From: Phoma sp. XZ068
Lineage: Eukaryota; Ascomycota; Dothideomycetes; Pleosporales; Didymellaceae
Direction of reading: 5' to 3'
Assembly: GCA_004835665.1 (NCBI GenBank)
Contig: RBKR01000012.1
Location: forward strand, 124,001-188,000
DNA: 64,000 bases
This document shows positions 33,963 to 44,899 of the stretch, in pieces (positions within the stretch are counted from its first letter, which is position 1; the number at the start of each line of letters is the position of its first letter). Position numbers and translations under genes: made by a program. The notes beneath the pieces were generated by a model, which was not told the origin of the DNA, made no database searches, and saw only the letters and a program-made list of their open reading frames with translations.

Positions 33963-34928
33963 GGCTGCAGGGAAGCAGTAAAGGGCTCCGCGCCGGATGG
34001 TCAGGATTCCGATGTTTGGCGCAAATGTGGACACGAAGCCTGCAATAGCTGAGGGACGACGTGAAAGATCAAGGCGAAAAGGACGGAAGGCGAGATCTGT
34101 GAATGTTTTACAGCCCGTCAGAGATCGCGGTGATAGTCCTATTTGGGTGACTAATCGTTTGTGCCCCGTGTAAGATGGGCGGATAAAGAGCACAGAAGCG
34201 CCGCGGACCAGGCGCGACACGAATCTCAGACACTTTGGGCCTCATCGCCTTCTGCGACATGTGCAGCCTCGCGCATGGGGCACTACGCTCCCCTCCCCTG
34301 TGACGGAACGGTCTTTGCGCCGCGTCGGCTTTCCTTCGCTAAGTTATCGTCCTCGAAATGAGCCTTGCGACGGAGCGGAAGGCGGCGAGCTACTCCGCGC
34401 GTGCATGAGAAGCGTCACGCCGGATTTCAGCCGCCAAAACCCACACCTAGTACCGGTACGCGCGGAGTCTTGCGGAGTCGCGCCGCCTACTCCAAACAAT
34501 TCTAAACAACATCAACAAGCCTTTTGAACTGCCGAGTCCCAGAAACACGGCAGAATTGCTTGCAGGTTTCGTACCTACGTTGGTCGCCTGCAGTCTAGAA
34601 TGTCCCACCAATCGCACGCACCATCAGTCAGGTTTTAAGAAGCCTCGCCGCAATGCTAAGCCTACCCTCAGAGCGATGCTAAGCTCGCCCTCAGGTGCCA
34701 CAATGCTAAGCTTGCCCTCAGTGCACCGTTTCACGCGTCAGACCTGTCACTGAGGCTCATGTTCTTTGTTCTGCCGTGACTTGCATGTGACATTGCAGCG
34801 ACCGCGGTGTAGACATGTCAAACGCATAGGAAAGATACTTGTGGATCCCGAAGAGAGCCTCGACGCCGCATCACTGCATTACGCCGATGGCATTACTTGT
34901 GTGCACCGACAGGATATTCTCCGACGCA
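33963..34928. other. Intergenic with three short direct repeats
   Basis: No supported gene. At about 34653-34725 three imperfect direct copies of a unit with core ATGCTAAGC followed by CCTCAG are spaced about 24-27 bp apart. The frame at 33930-34220 (minus) is not protein-like. Confidence 0.45.
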
Positions 34929-37009
34929 TCAGACACGGCATAATGGTCCATCGGTCGACTGCACGCCTACGATACCACTATCCTCAACAACCCATCCCTC
35001 AGTCCCCACACCGTGGTGGACGTAGAACAGCTCGTATGGGTCGTATCTCGTCTTCAGCTCCAACAGCCTCGGGTAGTTCTTACCCCAGAACGCTTGCTGC
35101 CAATCAGGCTCGCCGATATTCGCTTCGTTACCGTACGCACCACCAGCGGGGGTGACCTCCCGGAGAGGAGCCATGGCCTCGCCGTTCAATGCATCGTCGG
35201 CGGCCTTCCAGCCAGCGGCAGTCATGTCAGAGACACCCTGAATCACAACAAGCTGAGCCTGCAGGTTACGGAAAGCTGGGTTGAGCGAGTTGATACCCTT
35301 GTCGAACTCGTCAGCTGTGTGCTGGTGGTAGAGGTTCAGCATCATGGCTTTCTCCACAGCGTTCCGGACGGCAGCGAATGTCTGGTTGAGAACGGTCTCG
35401 TTCGCCCAGTTGTCCGTCGGTATGAGCCGACTGCCTGGAATTGCACCAGCACCACCAACGTAGTAGTTGTATGTGGCGAATGTGGCTTGAAACGCAGGGT
35501 ACAGACTCTTGTAGTATGTTGTGTTGGCTGCAATTGTGATGTTGAGCTCGGCAGCCTTCTGGTAGAGTGGAGCTATCAAGGCCTCGTATTCTGCGACAGT
35601 CTTGTTTGTCGCGAAGAATGGAGTCATGTTCCACAAGTAAGTGCCTGGACCCAGCTTCATGATCGAGCCCCACGAGTAGGTTTTGGCATCGTTGTACTCG
35701 GGGAAGCTATCCCAGAAAAACTTAACAATCTCCCAGAAGGCTTCGGCAGAGACAGTCTCCGAAGTCATAACAGACCAGGAGGAAGTGGTGACAGGTACTT
35801 TGGGATGGACTTTGACAACAGCAGACGTAATGATGCCGAAGGTGCCACCGCCCCCACCAAGCATGGCCCAGTAAAGGTCGCTATTCACCGACTGGGTGGC
35901 TGTCACGAAGCGTCCATTGGCTAGCACCACCTCGAGCGCAATAATCTGATCAGACCCGGCACCAAATAACTGCATCAGCGGGCTATGGCCGCCGCCGGTT
36001 GAATAGCCGCCGAATACACCCACGGTCTACAAGTCATTAGCGAATAATGAAACCACATCGAGTTCTTGGAGCATACCGGGCAGATACCAGCAACAGCGGA
36101 AACACCGTACTTCTCAGCAGCCCGTAACAACTCGAAGCCTTGTACGGCAGCACCGACCTTGAACACAGGACCTGAGTACTCAGAGCTCTTGTAGTTCTTG
36201 ACGTACTGTATCTCCTTCAAACCATGGGTCCAGATGCTCAAAGCCCCCTTTCCAACCGATCTACCATTGTAGTCGTGACCAGTATTACGAATGACCAGGC
36301 GAAGGTTCAGCGAACGAGCGAAGTTGACGGCCAATTGGATTTGCGCAACATTCTCGATTTTTACAGCATAGTCTGAGTATCCACCCTGAGTACAGGTACC
36401 AGCAGCAGCATTGCCAGATGCCGGGATCGGACACGTCATGCCATAGTAAAGTGGGTTCATTAAGGCTCCGCTATCTTCATAGCTAAAATGTTCAGTACGA
36501 GCTGTTCTCTCATGGATACGATTAACGTACTAGATCTCCTCCGCATCGATGTTCTTGACGAGGTACGCACACCTCTCGACATCATAGTTCTTGTACGTCG
36601 AGTTGACGTAGCAGGGCGAACCGATGGGTACAATAGGTTCTAGAGCACCTCCAAGAAGCAGGTCGACCAAACCCCAGAGAGGCTTGCTTGGGTAAAGCGC
36701 ATCCCCGGGCATGGTCTTGCAGCGCTGAGCACTCATAGCACGGCGAGAGCGCATTGCTGCCGTAGAGTCTGCATCGCCAAACTCGAAGAGGGAAATGTAT
36801 TCAGCCACATCAAGGTTGCTCTGAAGCTCAGCAATAACATTATCGGTCAACTGAATGGTCTCGACATCGAACAACGGCACGTTTGCGGGAGTTAATACGG
36901 TGGTGACGGTCTCCGCAGCAGGTGCCACGGAAGCTGTAAGCGAAGGAACAGAGCTCTGTGCAGACGCCAGAGCAGCACAGGCTAGAGAAAGGGTAAACAG
37001 TATTGACAT
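34929..37009 (-). CDS. Secreted FAD-linked oxidoreductase (berberine-bridge-enzyme type)
   Basis: A 660-residue protein from exons 36531-37009, 36077-36482 and 34929-36026. The introns are 36483-36530 (GTACGT...TTTTAG) and 36027-36076 (GTATGC...CTTGTAG), with consistent phases. The N-terminus MSILFTLSLACAALASAQS is a signal peptide. After a region of about 200 residues comes the PCMH-type FAD domain: VIRNTGHDYNGRSVG, whose histidine is the usual covalent FAD link, and AGICPTVGVFGGYSTGGGHS, whose cysteine sits where bicovalent family members make a second link. The C-terminal BBE motif is NYPRLLELKTRYDPYELF with YVHHGVG. Such enzymes oxidise sugars, alkaloids or secondary-metabolite intermediates outside the cell; the substrate cannot be read. 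At least eight N-glycosylation motifs fit secretion. No biosynthetic cluster core gene lies beside it. Confidence 0.9.
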
Positions 37010-38528
37010 ATTACAAAGCCTGTCGAGAATTAGAAGCGTGGAGACGAGCAGAACGCAATCTCTGGCAGATGGGCTCAGGCGACCGCATAGCCTTAAGATA
37101 AACATGCCGCAAGATGCGGCACAGTACATGCAGACGCAGGGAAAACATCCATATCTCCTGCATGTACAAACCAAACGCAGGATTTGAGAAACATAAGGTT
37201 GATTGGCAGGCGCAAGGTACCATGCCGCATGCTTGAACATTGCCCGCGGGAAGGATTCGCTTCGAGTCAGAGGATTACGCCCAGAACACCCCCAGCCATG
37301 TCAAGTGCCTGATCTGGCTAGCTGTGCTTACGGGAACTCGGACAAGTGCCTGAGAGAACGGTAGATTACAGTCGAAGGATGAATATCGATCAATTTTACG
37401 CGCAATCCCATGGACTTCTTCCTTCCTGTTTTCGCGCCGCCTTGGCAGGCGTGATCCAGGGCCGGCATTGTGACTGTTCGAGACTAAGGAACTGTCGCTG
37501 AGAGGGAAGCAATGTCTAGTCCATAGAGATCCCCCCGAGACCTCCTCTGCCAGGGAGCACTGAGCCGATGAGGCACGGCCCGCCAACTATCAGATGCATC
37601 TCACAGCGGCTGGACGGCTCGCTGGTGGCCGTTTTATTGACCGGGGTGTCTAGTCAAACATTTGCATCTGGGCTCAAAAAGGCAAGTTGTGGGTCTTTAC
37701 GCTCCTTTTAGCAAACTTACGGACGGATGCTTTTCGACACATCATTCGTGTTCTGTTTGTAATTGGCTGATCCTTTATGTTCATGTTTAAGTGCCGATTC
37801 GAGATTCGATTTGTCCAGATGTTTACCCGACTCAATCTATATCATTGCTGCCTTCGTGACATGATCTTTCGCGCTAGTCTTTGCTTCTTGGGGCATCTCT
37901 TAATAAGCGCAATCTTTTTCAAACACGCTTCCAATGTATCAAACCTTGCAAAATGTTGAATCTGTGAGTCAACTACCGTCTGTGGAATTTTCGACGCAAT
38001 CGGTGACTTTGTCGTGGTGTTATGATTTTACAAGTGTTTTGAAGTATTCCCCGTTTCGCGTAAATGCCAACAACATCATCTTAACATTCTCAGGTCGGAG
38101 GAACATCTAAAATCCCAAAAGTACTTACCCGATATGAAATATATTGAGACGAAGCGAACGGATTATTATAGCCATTAGGAATTTGAATCGTGTTCACTTC
38201 GTCAAGTTCTATTGTAGCACTGAAGGCTTAAAAGGCGACGCCATGACGTCATTGCTGTACTCACACTTTCCAAACCTTTACAAACCGTACTGTGGTACAT
38301 GATCCTGCAACTCCATGTGAAATTTTCGCATCCACATCTAGTCTATCGCCACTGCTTGGGATGCGGTAGTTTGCCGCGCTCAGAAGCATTCGGTTGTCAA
38401 TGACCCGGCCTTCTCGCCGAAAGATGGGGATTTAATTGCCGGGGTAGCGCCCCCCTCAAATACGGTTCTAATGGTTGGCTACATATTGAAGGACTGAACA
38501 ACATCCGACACCTTGACGATTTGTGAAG
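37010..38528. other. Intergenic, AT-rich, no supported gene
   Basis: 1.5 kb between the divergent FAD oxidase and flavocytochrome genes. Sequence from about 37700 to 38300 is AT-leaning with only short frames. No repeat or RNA was recognised. Confidence 0.5.
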
Positions 38529-40151
38529 ATGGGACATATTGACGGCGCTGAGGTTGCGAAGCACACCAAGAAGAATGATTGTTGGATTGTACTAGATTCC
38601 CATGTGTACGATGTGACGAGCTTCTTGTCCGAGCACCCAGGCGGCGCACCGATCATCCTGAAGAACGCTGGGACCGTGAGTATTTCAAGCTAGGCGCGGA
38701 TGCAGAACTGATGTACTTTAGGATGCAACAGAGGAATTCAAGAAATACCATCCGTTAAGTTACCTGAAGGACTACATTGACCAGGCGGCGGTCCTAGGAC
38801 CAATCGACCCTAATACCCTTGGACAACTGCGAGAAACGCAAAAAGAAGAAGCGAAGACACCGTCAGAGACAGACAAATCACCTGGAATTCCACATGTGTC
38901 GTTATGCGTGTCAACACCAGACTTTGAAATTGCCGCAAAAGCCGTATTGCCACACAAGTCCTATATCTACGCATCCGGATCAGCCAACACCGGCGCATCG
39001 CTCAAAGGCAACATCGATGACTGGGGCCGTGTCACTTTCCGTCCGCGTGTGATGCGCAACGTTGGCGATGTTGACACGCGCCGCAAGATCTTCGGCCACA
39101 GCTCGCCCTATCCATTCTACGTCTCACCCATGGGAACCATTGGTGCGATCCACTCAGATGGCGAACCAGCGATGGTCCGAGGTGCAGTGCGAAAAGGTGC
39201 GCATATGGTAGTTAGCACGGCGAGCACCAAGTCCAGCGAGCAGATCATGCAGAGCTACGTAGATGAGCAAGCGAGACTGAAGAACGCGAGTCCGTCAAAG
39301 CTGTTCTACCAATACTACATGCCTGTCGATCGCAAGAAGGCGATTGAGTTGATGCATCTAGTGAAAAAGGCTGGGTACAAGGGGCTGTGGATCACGGTGG
39401 ACACGCCGGTCTTGGGAAAGCGGACGGCGGACCGCTACCTGCAAGCTGAGGAAGCGCTGGCGGTAGGAATGACGGAAGAGACGACAGCTGAATGGGAGAC
39501 CGATAGTGCGCCGGAGAAGGATAATGCAGCGGGCAGTGACAACGCCTTTGCGCCAGCGATGGGCGGTAGAGTTGTCCGCGGCCAGCTCAGCCCGCACACG
39601 ACGTGGGAGGATCTAGAGTGGATACGCAAAGAATGGGAGGGGCCGATCGTTCTGAAGGGCATTCAGACAGCGGAAGATGCGAAGCTGGCGCTGGAGTATG
39701 GCTGCGATGGCATTCTACTGAGTAACCATGGTGGACGGCAGCTGCACACTGCGCCGAGCGCATTGATGACGTTGCTGGAGATTCGAACGTATTGTCCTGA
39801 GGTCATTGGAAAGATGGAGATCTTCCTGGACGGCGGGCTGCGGGATGGTAACGATGTGCTAAAAGCGCTGTGTCTGGGTGCGACTGCAGTCGGTGTTGGT
39901 AGGCCGTTCTTGTATGCCCTTGCTGCTTATGGGACGAAGGGTATTGAGCGATGTGTCGACGGTAAGTTCAATAATCCCACTTAGTGAACGCGAAACTGAC
40001 GATCGTAGTACTTGTTGAAGAACTACAGACAGGCATGCGCTTGTTGGGCATCACGTCACTAGATCAGTGCAGACCGGAGATGGTCAACGCAAGTCGGTTG
40101 CTGAACGAGATGTGGCGACCAGAACCCATTGCCGTGAAGAGTCGATTGTAG
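38529..40151 (+). CDS. Cytochrome b5 / FMN-dependent 2-hydroxyacid dehydrogenase with C-terminal SRL
   Basis: A 509-residue flavocytochrome b2-like protein from exons 38529-38675, 38722-39961 and 40009-40151 (donors GTGAGT and GTAAGT). The N-terminal cytochrome b5 domain (about residues 1-80) has heme histidines at His36 (EHPGG) and His59 (KKYHP). The FMN TIM-barrel follows with YVSPMGTIGAIHS, YQYYMPVDR, LWITVDTPVLGKR, SNHGGRQLH (catalytic histidine and substrate arginine) and LDGGLRDGNDVLKAL. It should oxidise L-lactate or another 2-hydroxyacid and pass electrons to the heme. Unlike yeast Cyb2 it has no mitochondrial presequence: the b5 domain begins at once (MGHIDGAEVAKHT). The last three residues are SRL, a canonical PTS1, so a peroxisomal site is predicted. 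A family member of the same build in mitochondria is the alternative if an upstream exon was missed. Confidence 0.9.
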
Positions 40152-40464
40152 TCAAGATCACAGTTTCGAGTTTGAATTGCTGCGGTGCAGAGTTGCCGCT
40201 GCAAATATTATTTGGAGGTCTCGTTGACTTACGTGGGCCCACCCCGAAGTCGAAATCAATGAACATAGATTGCCAATACTACCGAGTATGAACGAATATC
40301 CCGTCCTTGGTGTATTTTGAGAGCTGCCCCGCAATTTTCTAGCGGCCGCATTCGGTGTTGCACGAACAACCGCCCTCACCCGTCTGCACAAGCGGCGGGC
40401 GCAAAATGAAGGACTATATAAACGCAACACTTCCAATTTCTTTCATCAAGTCACACTGGAGCAC
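40152..40464. promoter_or_regulatory. Upstream region of tRNA-Leu, with TATA-like element
   Basis: A TATATAAAC-like element at about 40415-40423 lies roughly 45 bases before the tRNA 5' end. That position is compatible with upstream TATA elements that help TFIIIB in some fungi. No protein gene is seen. Confidence 0.4.
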
Positions 40465-40631
40465 GGTGAGGTGGCCGAGTTGGGTAAGTTCGACTCAAAA
40501 ATGTCACCATCATCCACTTTCCTAACAAATCTTCAGTTATGGCGCCAGGTTAAGGTCTCTCTCCTTAGCATTGCTGAGCAATCAGCTTCCTGGTCACGAA
40601 AGTGGCGCGGGTTCGAGTCCCGTCCTCATCA
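40465..40631 (+). tRNA. tRNA-Leu(AAG) with an anticodon intron and a second, spliceosomal-like D-loop intron
   Basis: The gene folds as a type II tRNA-Leu once two insertions are removed. The acceptor pairs GGTGAGG (40465-40471) with CCTCATC (40624-40630), discriminator A40631. D-stem GCCG pairs with TGGC. Anticodon stem CCAGG (40545-40549) pairs with CCTGG (40589-40593), with loop TT-AAG-G-T. The variable arm is TCAC/GTGG around GAAA, and the T-arm is GCGGG-TTCGAGT-CCCGT. The A box TGGCCGAGTTGG and B box GGTTCGAGTCC are intact. The second insertion (40556-40587, 32 nt) is the standard anticodon-loop intron after G37; its CCTTA can pair with the anticodon. The first insertion (40484-40536, 53 nt) sits directly after D-loop G18G19. 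It starts GTAAGT, has CCTAACA 15 nt before its end and finishes CTTCAG. The mature length would be 82 nt. No run of four T occurs inside the gene. Confidence 0.9.
40484..40536 (+). other. 53-nt GT-AG intron-like insertion in tRNA D-loop
   Basis: It starts GTAAGTTCG, has a branch-like TCCTAACAA and ends TCTTCAG. Exact excision joins AGTTGG to TTATGGC, restoring a normal leucine D-loop. Its length and signals match those of the mRNA introns in this window, and it is out of place for a nuclear tRNA intron. Confidence 0.8.
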
Positions 40632-40666
40632 GCATTCGTTCAACAATAGTTGAGCACTCCAGGATC

Positions 40667-40673
40667 TTTTTTT
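40667..40673 (+). terminator. RNA polymerase III T-run
   Basis: Seven consecutive T residues 36 bases after the tRNA end, and the first run of four or more T after the A box. This is the expected Pol III terminator. Confidence 0.75.
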
Positions 40674-41291
40674 GCCGATGTGTTGGCCTCGAGGGGGGGC
40701 ACTTCGGCGGGCAAGCGAGGATTTTTGCCGGTGCGGGGCAGTGGATCAGTGCCGAGCGCGGAATGTTGGAACGTCTTGCTAATTAGATTGGATGGTTTGC
40801 TTTTACTCATTGGATTGATATGATATTGTGATCAATATACACTACTTGTTAAGCAAACTTGTCAGACGCGAATGCGTAGCAAATAGTATCAATACCCTAT
40901 TGCTTCCAAATCTTTCCCAACCACACTGCCAGACTGGTACTGTTTTCATGGCTTGTGTAGCAGCTGGCGGAGCGAACTGCATATCCGACATAACTTTTTG
41001 TATAGGACATGGATATCAAGTCCCCTCAACACCTCAAAAGAGGCTATACAATGAACGGTAACTTAAAATGGAAAGCACTTTAGCTCTGGGACGGTTTCTG
41101 TACCATGATTTAGTTGTTGGTATTGTCACTGACTGCCTCCTATGACATTCCCTTATATCCAGCCCTTCTACTTCTTAAAAGAAAACCAAATTGCCTTAGA
41201 AACCTAATCTACCTCTTCAGAGAAAATACTTCCTCAGAATAAAGATCTATCTCTACCACCCAAAAAACCGCACTCTAATCTTTCTTTCCTC
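40674..41291. other. Intergenic, 3' flank of thioesterase gene
   Basis: Mostly AT-rich sequence after a short G-rich patch at about 40690-40760. No gene was recognised. Confidence 0.45.
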
Positions 41292-42472
41292 CTAAATCTT
41301 CGCGCCCACCCTTCCCTTCCCCTCCCCAAACCTCACCAACCCATCCTGAAACGTCGTCGCAACATGCACCCCCCTCTCATAATCCCACAGTCGACTCGCA
41401 TGCAGCGCCCTCCCCCCATTCGCCCTCGTCACCCACGCCTCCTGCACAAACCACTTCCTCCCATCCGCATCCCGATCCTTACCTTCGTACCCATCCAGCG
41501 CGCACAGCGACATCTTCTCGTCCCACAGCGTGCGGTCCGCGGCGGGGTGGTTGATGCGTGGCTCGGGTGGCATGATGAGGTCGCGTATCCCGACGTGGAA
41601 GATTACGCTGTGTGAGAGCGAGGCCATGCGCGTGAAGTCCCGGGCGCGGTTGAGGTGGTTGGGTACGATGAAGAGGGAGTTGCGGTCTGATGCGTATAAG
41701 TGCGCGCAGGCGTGGAGATTGGCTTCGCGCGTTAACGAAACTTTGTCTGATGTTGGTGGGAAGGGGGCAGTGGGGAGGGGCAGGCTGCCTCGCAGCGTGT
41801 AGAATGTTAGTTGGCGTTTGTCGGTGGGGTCGCGGGTGGCGTTGTATTTGCTCATGTTGGCTTTGCGGAGGTGTAGGCCGCCGATGGGATTGAAGTGCTC
41901 GGGGTGCGCGGGGAGGTAGGTTTCGCGGAAGTGTTCGGAGTCCATGCTGGGTGCGGCTGGGTGTTGCATGGGCTCACTTTCCTTCCCGGAGAGAGCGTCG
42001 CTGTACTTCTTTTTGAGGTTGACGTGCTCCTGGACGTCGAAGGGGGAGCCTTCTTCACGCTTGAACGAGCATGTGCATGTGAACATTGTCTGGCCTGCGT
42101 CTTGGACTACAGTGACGGAGCGAGTGCAGTAGTTGTATCCATCTCTTATCTTGTCGACTTTGTAGATGTAATGTTCGTTTGGCTTGCCGCCTAGGACAAA
42201 CCAGCCGGTGATGTTCTTGCTCGATCAGCATTGGTGGTAGTAGTGATATTAGTGACACGTACATGAATTAACAACCCTTCATCCACCGTCTGAGCAGCCG
42301 CCCATGCTGCTTGCGCAAATACATGGCCGCCATAGGTCCCATTCTCGCCTCCAGTCGGAGAATACGCCTTCACTATCGAGCGGAACAGCCATGCATCGAT
42401 CTTCTCAAGCTCGATGACTTTATCGAAGGGAAGAACAGCCTTTTCATCGGTAAAGTACGGACGAACCACCAT
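41292..42472 (-). CDS. Acyl-CoA thioesterase II (TesB-like, double hot-dog)
   Basis: A 377-residue enzyme from exons 42263-42472 (ATG at 42472) and 41292-42215. The 47-nt intron (GTACGT to GAGCAAG) joins TVDEGLLIH to NITGWFVLGG. The first hot-dog has YSPTGGENGTYGGHVFAQA, the conserved GG-VFGGQ-like segment, followed by GWFVLGGKPNEHYIYKVDKI and TCTCSFKREEGSPFD. The second hot-dog carries HPAADRTLWDEKMSLCALDG and RLWDYERGVHVATTFQDG. It hydrolyses acyl-CoA to free acid and CoA, typically in peroxisomes. The C-terminus is AKI, a weak PTS1-like tripeptide, so peroxisomal import is possible but not certain. It shares an upstream region with the permease at 42842. Confidence 0.88.
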
Positions 42473-42841
42473 CGTGATACGAGCAACGATCAAACGACGT
42501 AAAAATGTCTGGACTACATGTTGACGGAAATCGAGGCCGAGGATGAGGCTCTACTTGATCGTGCAACTGGACCTCGGAACTTCCGCGCGGGGTTCCACGC
42601 TACCGGTACTGGTTTACCATCAATTACAAGTCGGTCCGTACAAGTGGCTCAGCGCTGGTCTCTGGAAATACAAGAATATCTTAATTAATCCATCATGGTG
42701 GGCCTTGTATCAAGACTGATGGAGGAAGGGGTCCACCCATCACGCTGAGATACCGCAATCGCGCTAGCACGCCATCCTAATCGCCGATTCGGTGAACCAC
42801 CCAGCCTCATCTACACCACTATCCCTCCACAACAACAAACC
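42473..42841. promoter_or_regulatory. Divergent promoter, thioesterase / permease
   Basis: A 369-bp spacer between starts on opposite strands, probably a shared bidirectional promoter. The last 60 bases before 42842 are a CA-rich leader. Confidence 0.4.
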
Positions 42842-44563
42842 ATGGCGTCGTCAGAAACAACACCACTGCTGCAGCAGGATAATATCTCTCCCCCAGAAAC
42901 AACCCACCAGGATGACAACGAAGCCGCACAACCACGCGGAACTTTCGCCGCCAACCTCAGCGCCCTCGATGGCTTCGCCCTCCTCATCAGCATCGTCATC
43001 GGCTCAGGCGTCTTCTCGTCTCCCGGCCCCGTAGACGCAAACGTGCCCTCTCCCGGCGCAGGTCTTTTAATCTGGCTTCTCGGCGGAATCCTCGCCTGGA
43101 CAGGCGCTCTCACCATGGCGGAGCTCGGCACCGCGATTCCCGGCGAGGGCGGCATCCAACCGTACCTGACGCGCATGTATGGCGAGTTTTGGGGTTACTT
43201 AGCTGCGTGGAGCTGGGTTGTTGCGACGATGCCGGCGACGCTGGCGATTTTGTGTATTGTGTTTGTGGAGAGCGTGTTTTCGAGTTTCGGTGTGAATGAG
43301 CCTGCGCCCCCTGTGACGCATAAGTTGTTGTCTGTGGGGGTGCTGGCGGTTGTTACGGTGTTGAATTCGATTAGTACCAAGACGAGCACGAGGCTTTCTG
43401 GGTTCTTTGTTGCGGTTAAGTTTTTGACGATCGGGTTGCTGATCTTGGCGGGGTTGGTGGTGGTTGTCAAGTATAGTCTTACTGGGAATGATGTCGGTGG
43501 TGTGGATTGGCGGAGGGAGCATTGGTTTGCTGCGAGACGGGATACTGCTCGTCCTGATGGGGCGCCGGGGCATTTTGACTGGACCAAGGTGTCGACTTGG
43601 GAGTCGCTTGGGTTCTACAGTGCGGCGTTGTATGGGGCGTTGTGGGCGTACTCGGGATGGGACAAGGTAGGTCGCCATGTCGTACAAACATGTGTATTTA
43701 CTTACACTGACTAGGCGAACTACGTTGCCGCTGAACTGCGCAACCCCAGCAAGCAGTTGCCGTTGTCCATCAACACAGCAATCCCAACTATCATTCTCTG
43801 CTACGTCGCCGCCAATGCAGTCTACTACATCCTGCTCCCATGGAAATTAGTTTCCACCACCGATGCCGCCGCAGTCGTAAGTCCAAACTACATCCACACC
43901 TCAAACCCTGCTCACGTACCCCAGACAGCAATCAACCACCTCCTAGGTAAAGGCGGCGCCTACGCAGCAACACTTCTCATCTGCCTCGTCATCGCCGGCT
44001 CCGCGCTCGGCAACTCCTTCGTCGCAGGCCGCATGACCGTCGCCGCCGCAAACAAGACCTGGTTCCCGTCCACCTTTGGCACCGTCGGCCACCTGGGGCC
44101 CTACAAAGTCAGCACGACCAGCGACTCCTCCTCCGATGACAACGCCGAAGCCGCCATGGACAAGGGAGAGTCACCCATGTACGTATCCATCTTACCCAAT
44201 CTACACTTGCCATACTAAACTAATCTTCACAGCAACGCCCTCATTCTCAACTTCATCATCTCATCCATCTACATTCTCCTCGGCAACATGCGCATCCTCC
44301 TCACGCTCAATGGACTCGCAGAGTACGCGTTCTTCTTCCTCACGGTGCTGGGCGGTATTATCTTGCGCTTTAAGGAGCCGGAGCTGAAAAGGCCTGTCAA
44401 GCCGTTCATTTTGATTCCGGTGCTGTTTGCGCTGATCAGTGGGTTCGTTGTTGTGCGCGGTGCGGTGTTTGCGCCTGTGCAGGCGGGGATTTTAATTGCG
44501 ATTTGGGTTGTTGGAGCGGTGTTTTATTTTGTTCGGAGGAGGGTGGTGGGGCGAGAGAGCTGA
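42842..44563 (+). CDS. APC-family amino acid permease (LAT / methionine-permease type)
   Basis: A 523-residue membrane protein from exons 42842-43666, 43715-43876, 43925-44178 and 44233-44563 (donors GTAGGT, GTAAGT, GTACGT), all phases consistent. A short hydrophilic N-terminus (MASSETTPLLQQD) precedes about 12 membrane spans. Span 1 carries the APC signature IVIGSGVFSSPG. Later markers are MAELGTAIPGEGGIQPYL, YGALWAYSGWDK-ANYVAAELRNP and LVIAGSALGNSFVAG. The layout matches L-type or high-affinity methionine permeases of fungi. It should import neutral amino acids across the plasma membrane. The acidic loop between spans (DSSSDDNAEAAMDKGE) is unremarkable. Confidence 0.9.
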
Positions 44564-44899
44564 GTGAGTATGTCGCTGAGGCTTTGATGTCAAAGGAGCG
44601 AGATGGGAAGAGATAACCATGGTGGTGGAAGCGAGTGAGTGGGACGGTATTGTAGTCTCCTCACCTTGTAAGGCTGCTGATTTGGCTGCGTGTTCGGGTA
44701 GGCTAGCGAGTTGGTCACGATCCCCAGGTTACTAGATGTGAAGCGGCGGATAGAAGCGAGCTGAGGGTCAGCTCTTTGTTAGGCAGCTCAGCCCCGCCAG
44801 GAACTCGCCGAGGCTCAGCTATATAGAATGGAGCGAGGGTCGTTTCTAGAATGTTGGAAATACGACGAATATCTTAATCCATCCCTACACTTGCAGACA
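44564..44899. other. Intergenic between permease and methyltransferase
   Basis: A 336-bp spacer. The open frame of the next gene extends back to about 44828 (ATG at 44828), but the family-like start is 44900. TATATAG at 44820-44826 may be its TATA element. Confidence 0.4.

Noticed and set aside
33930..34220. A 96-codon minus frame as first exon of the zinc-cluster factor
   Set aside because: A 13-nt first exon at 33950-33962 with GTATGT...GGCAG splicing gives an in-phase ATG and a better N-terminus.
35013..35924. A 303-codon plus-strand frame
   Set aside because: It is a shadow of the FAD oxidase exon 3, with no recognisable features.
34929..37009. A secondary-metabolite gene cluster around the FAD oxidase, zinc-cluster regulator and methyltransferase
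   Set aside because: No polyketide synthase, NRPS, terpene synthase or P450 lies nearby, and the methyltransferase is 8 kb away among housekeeping genes.
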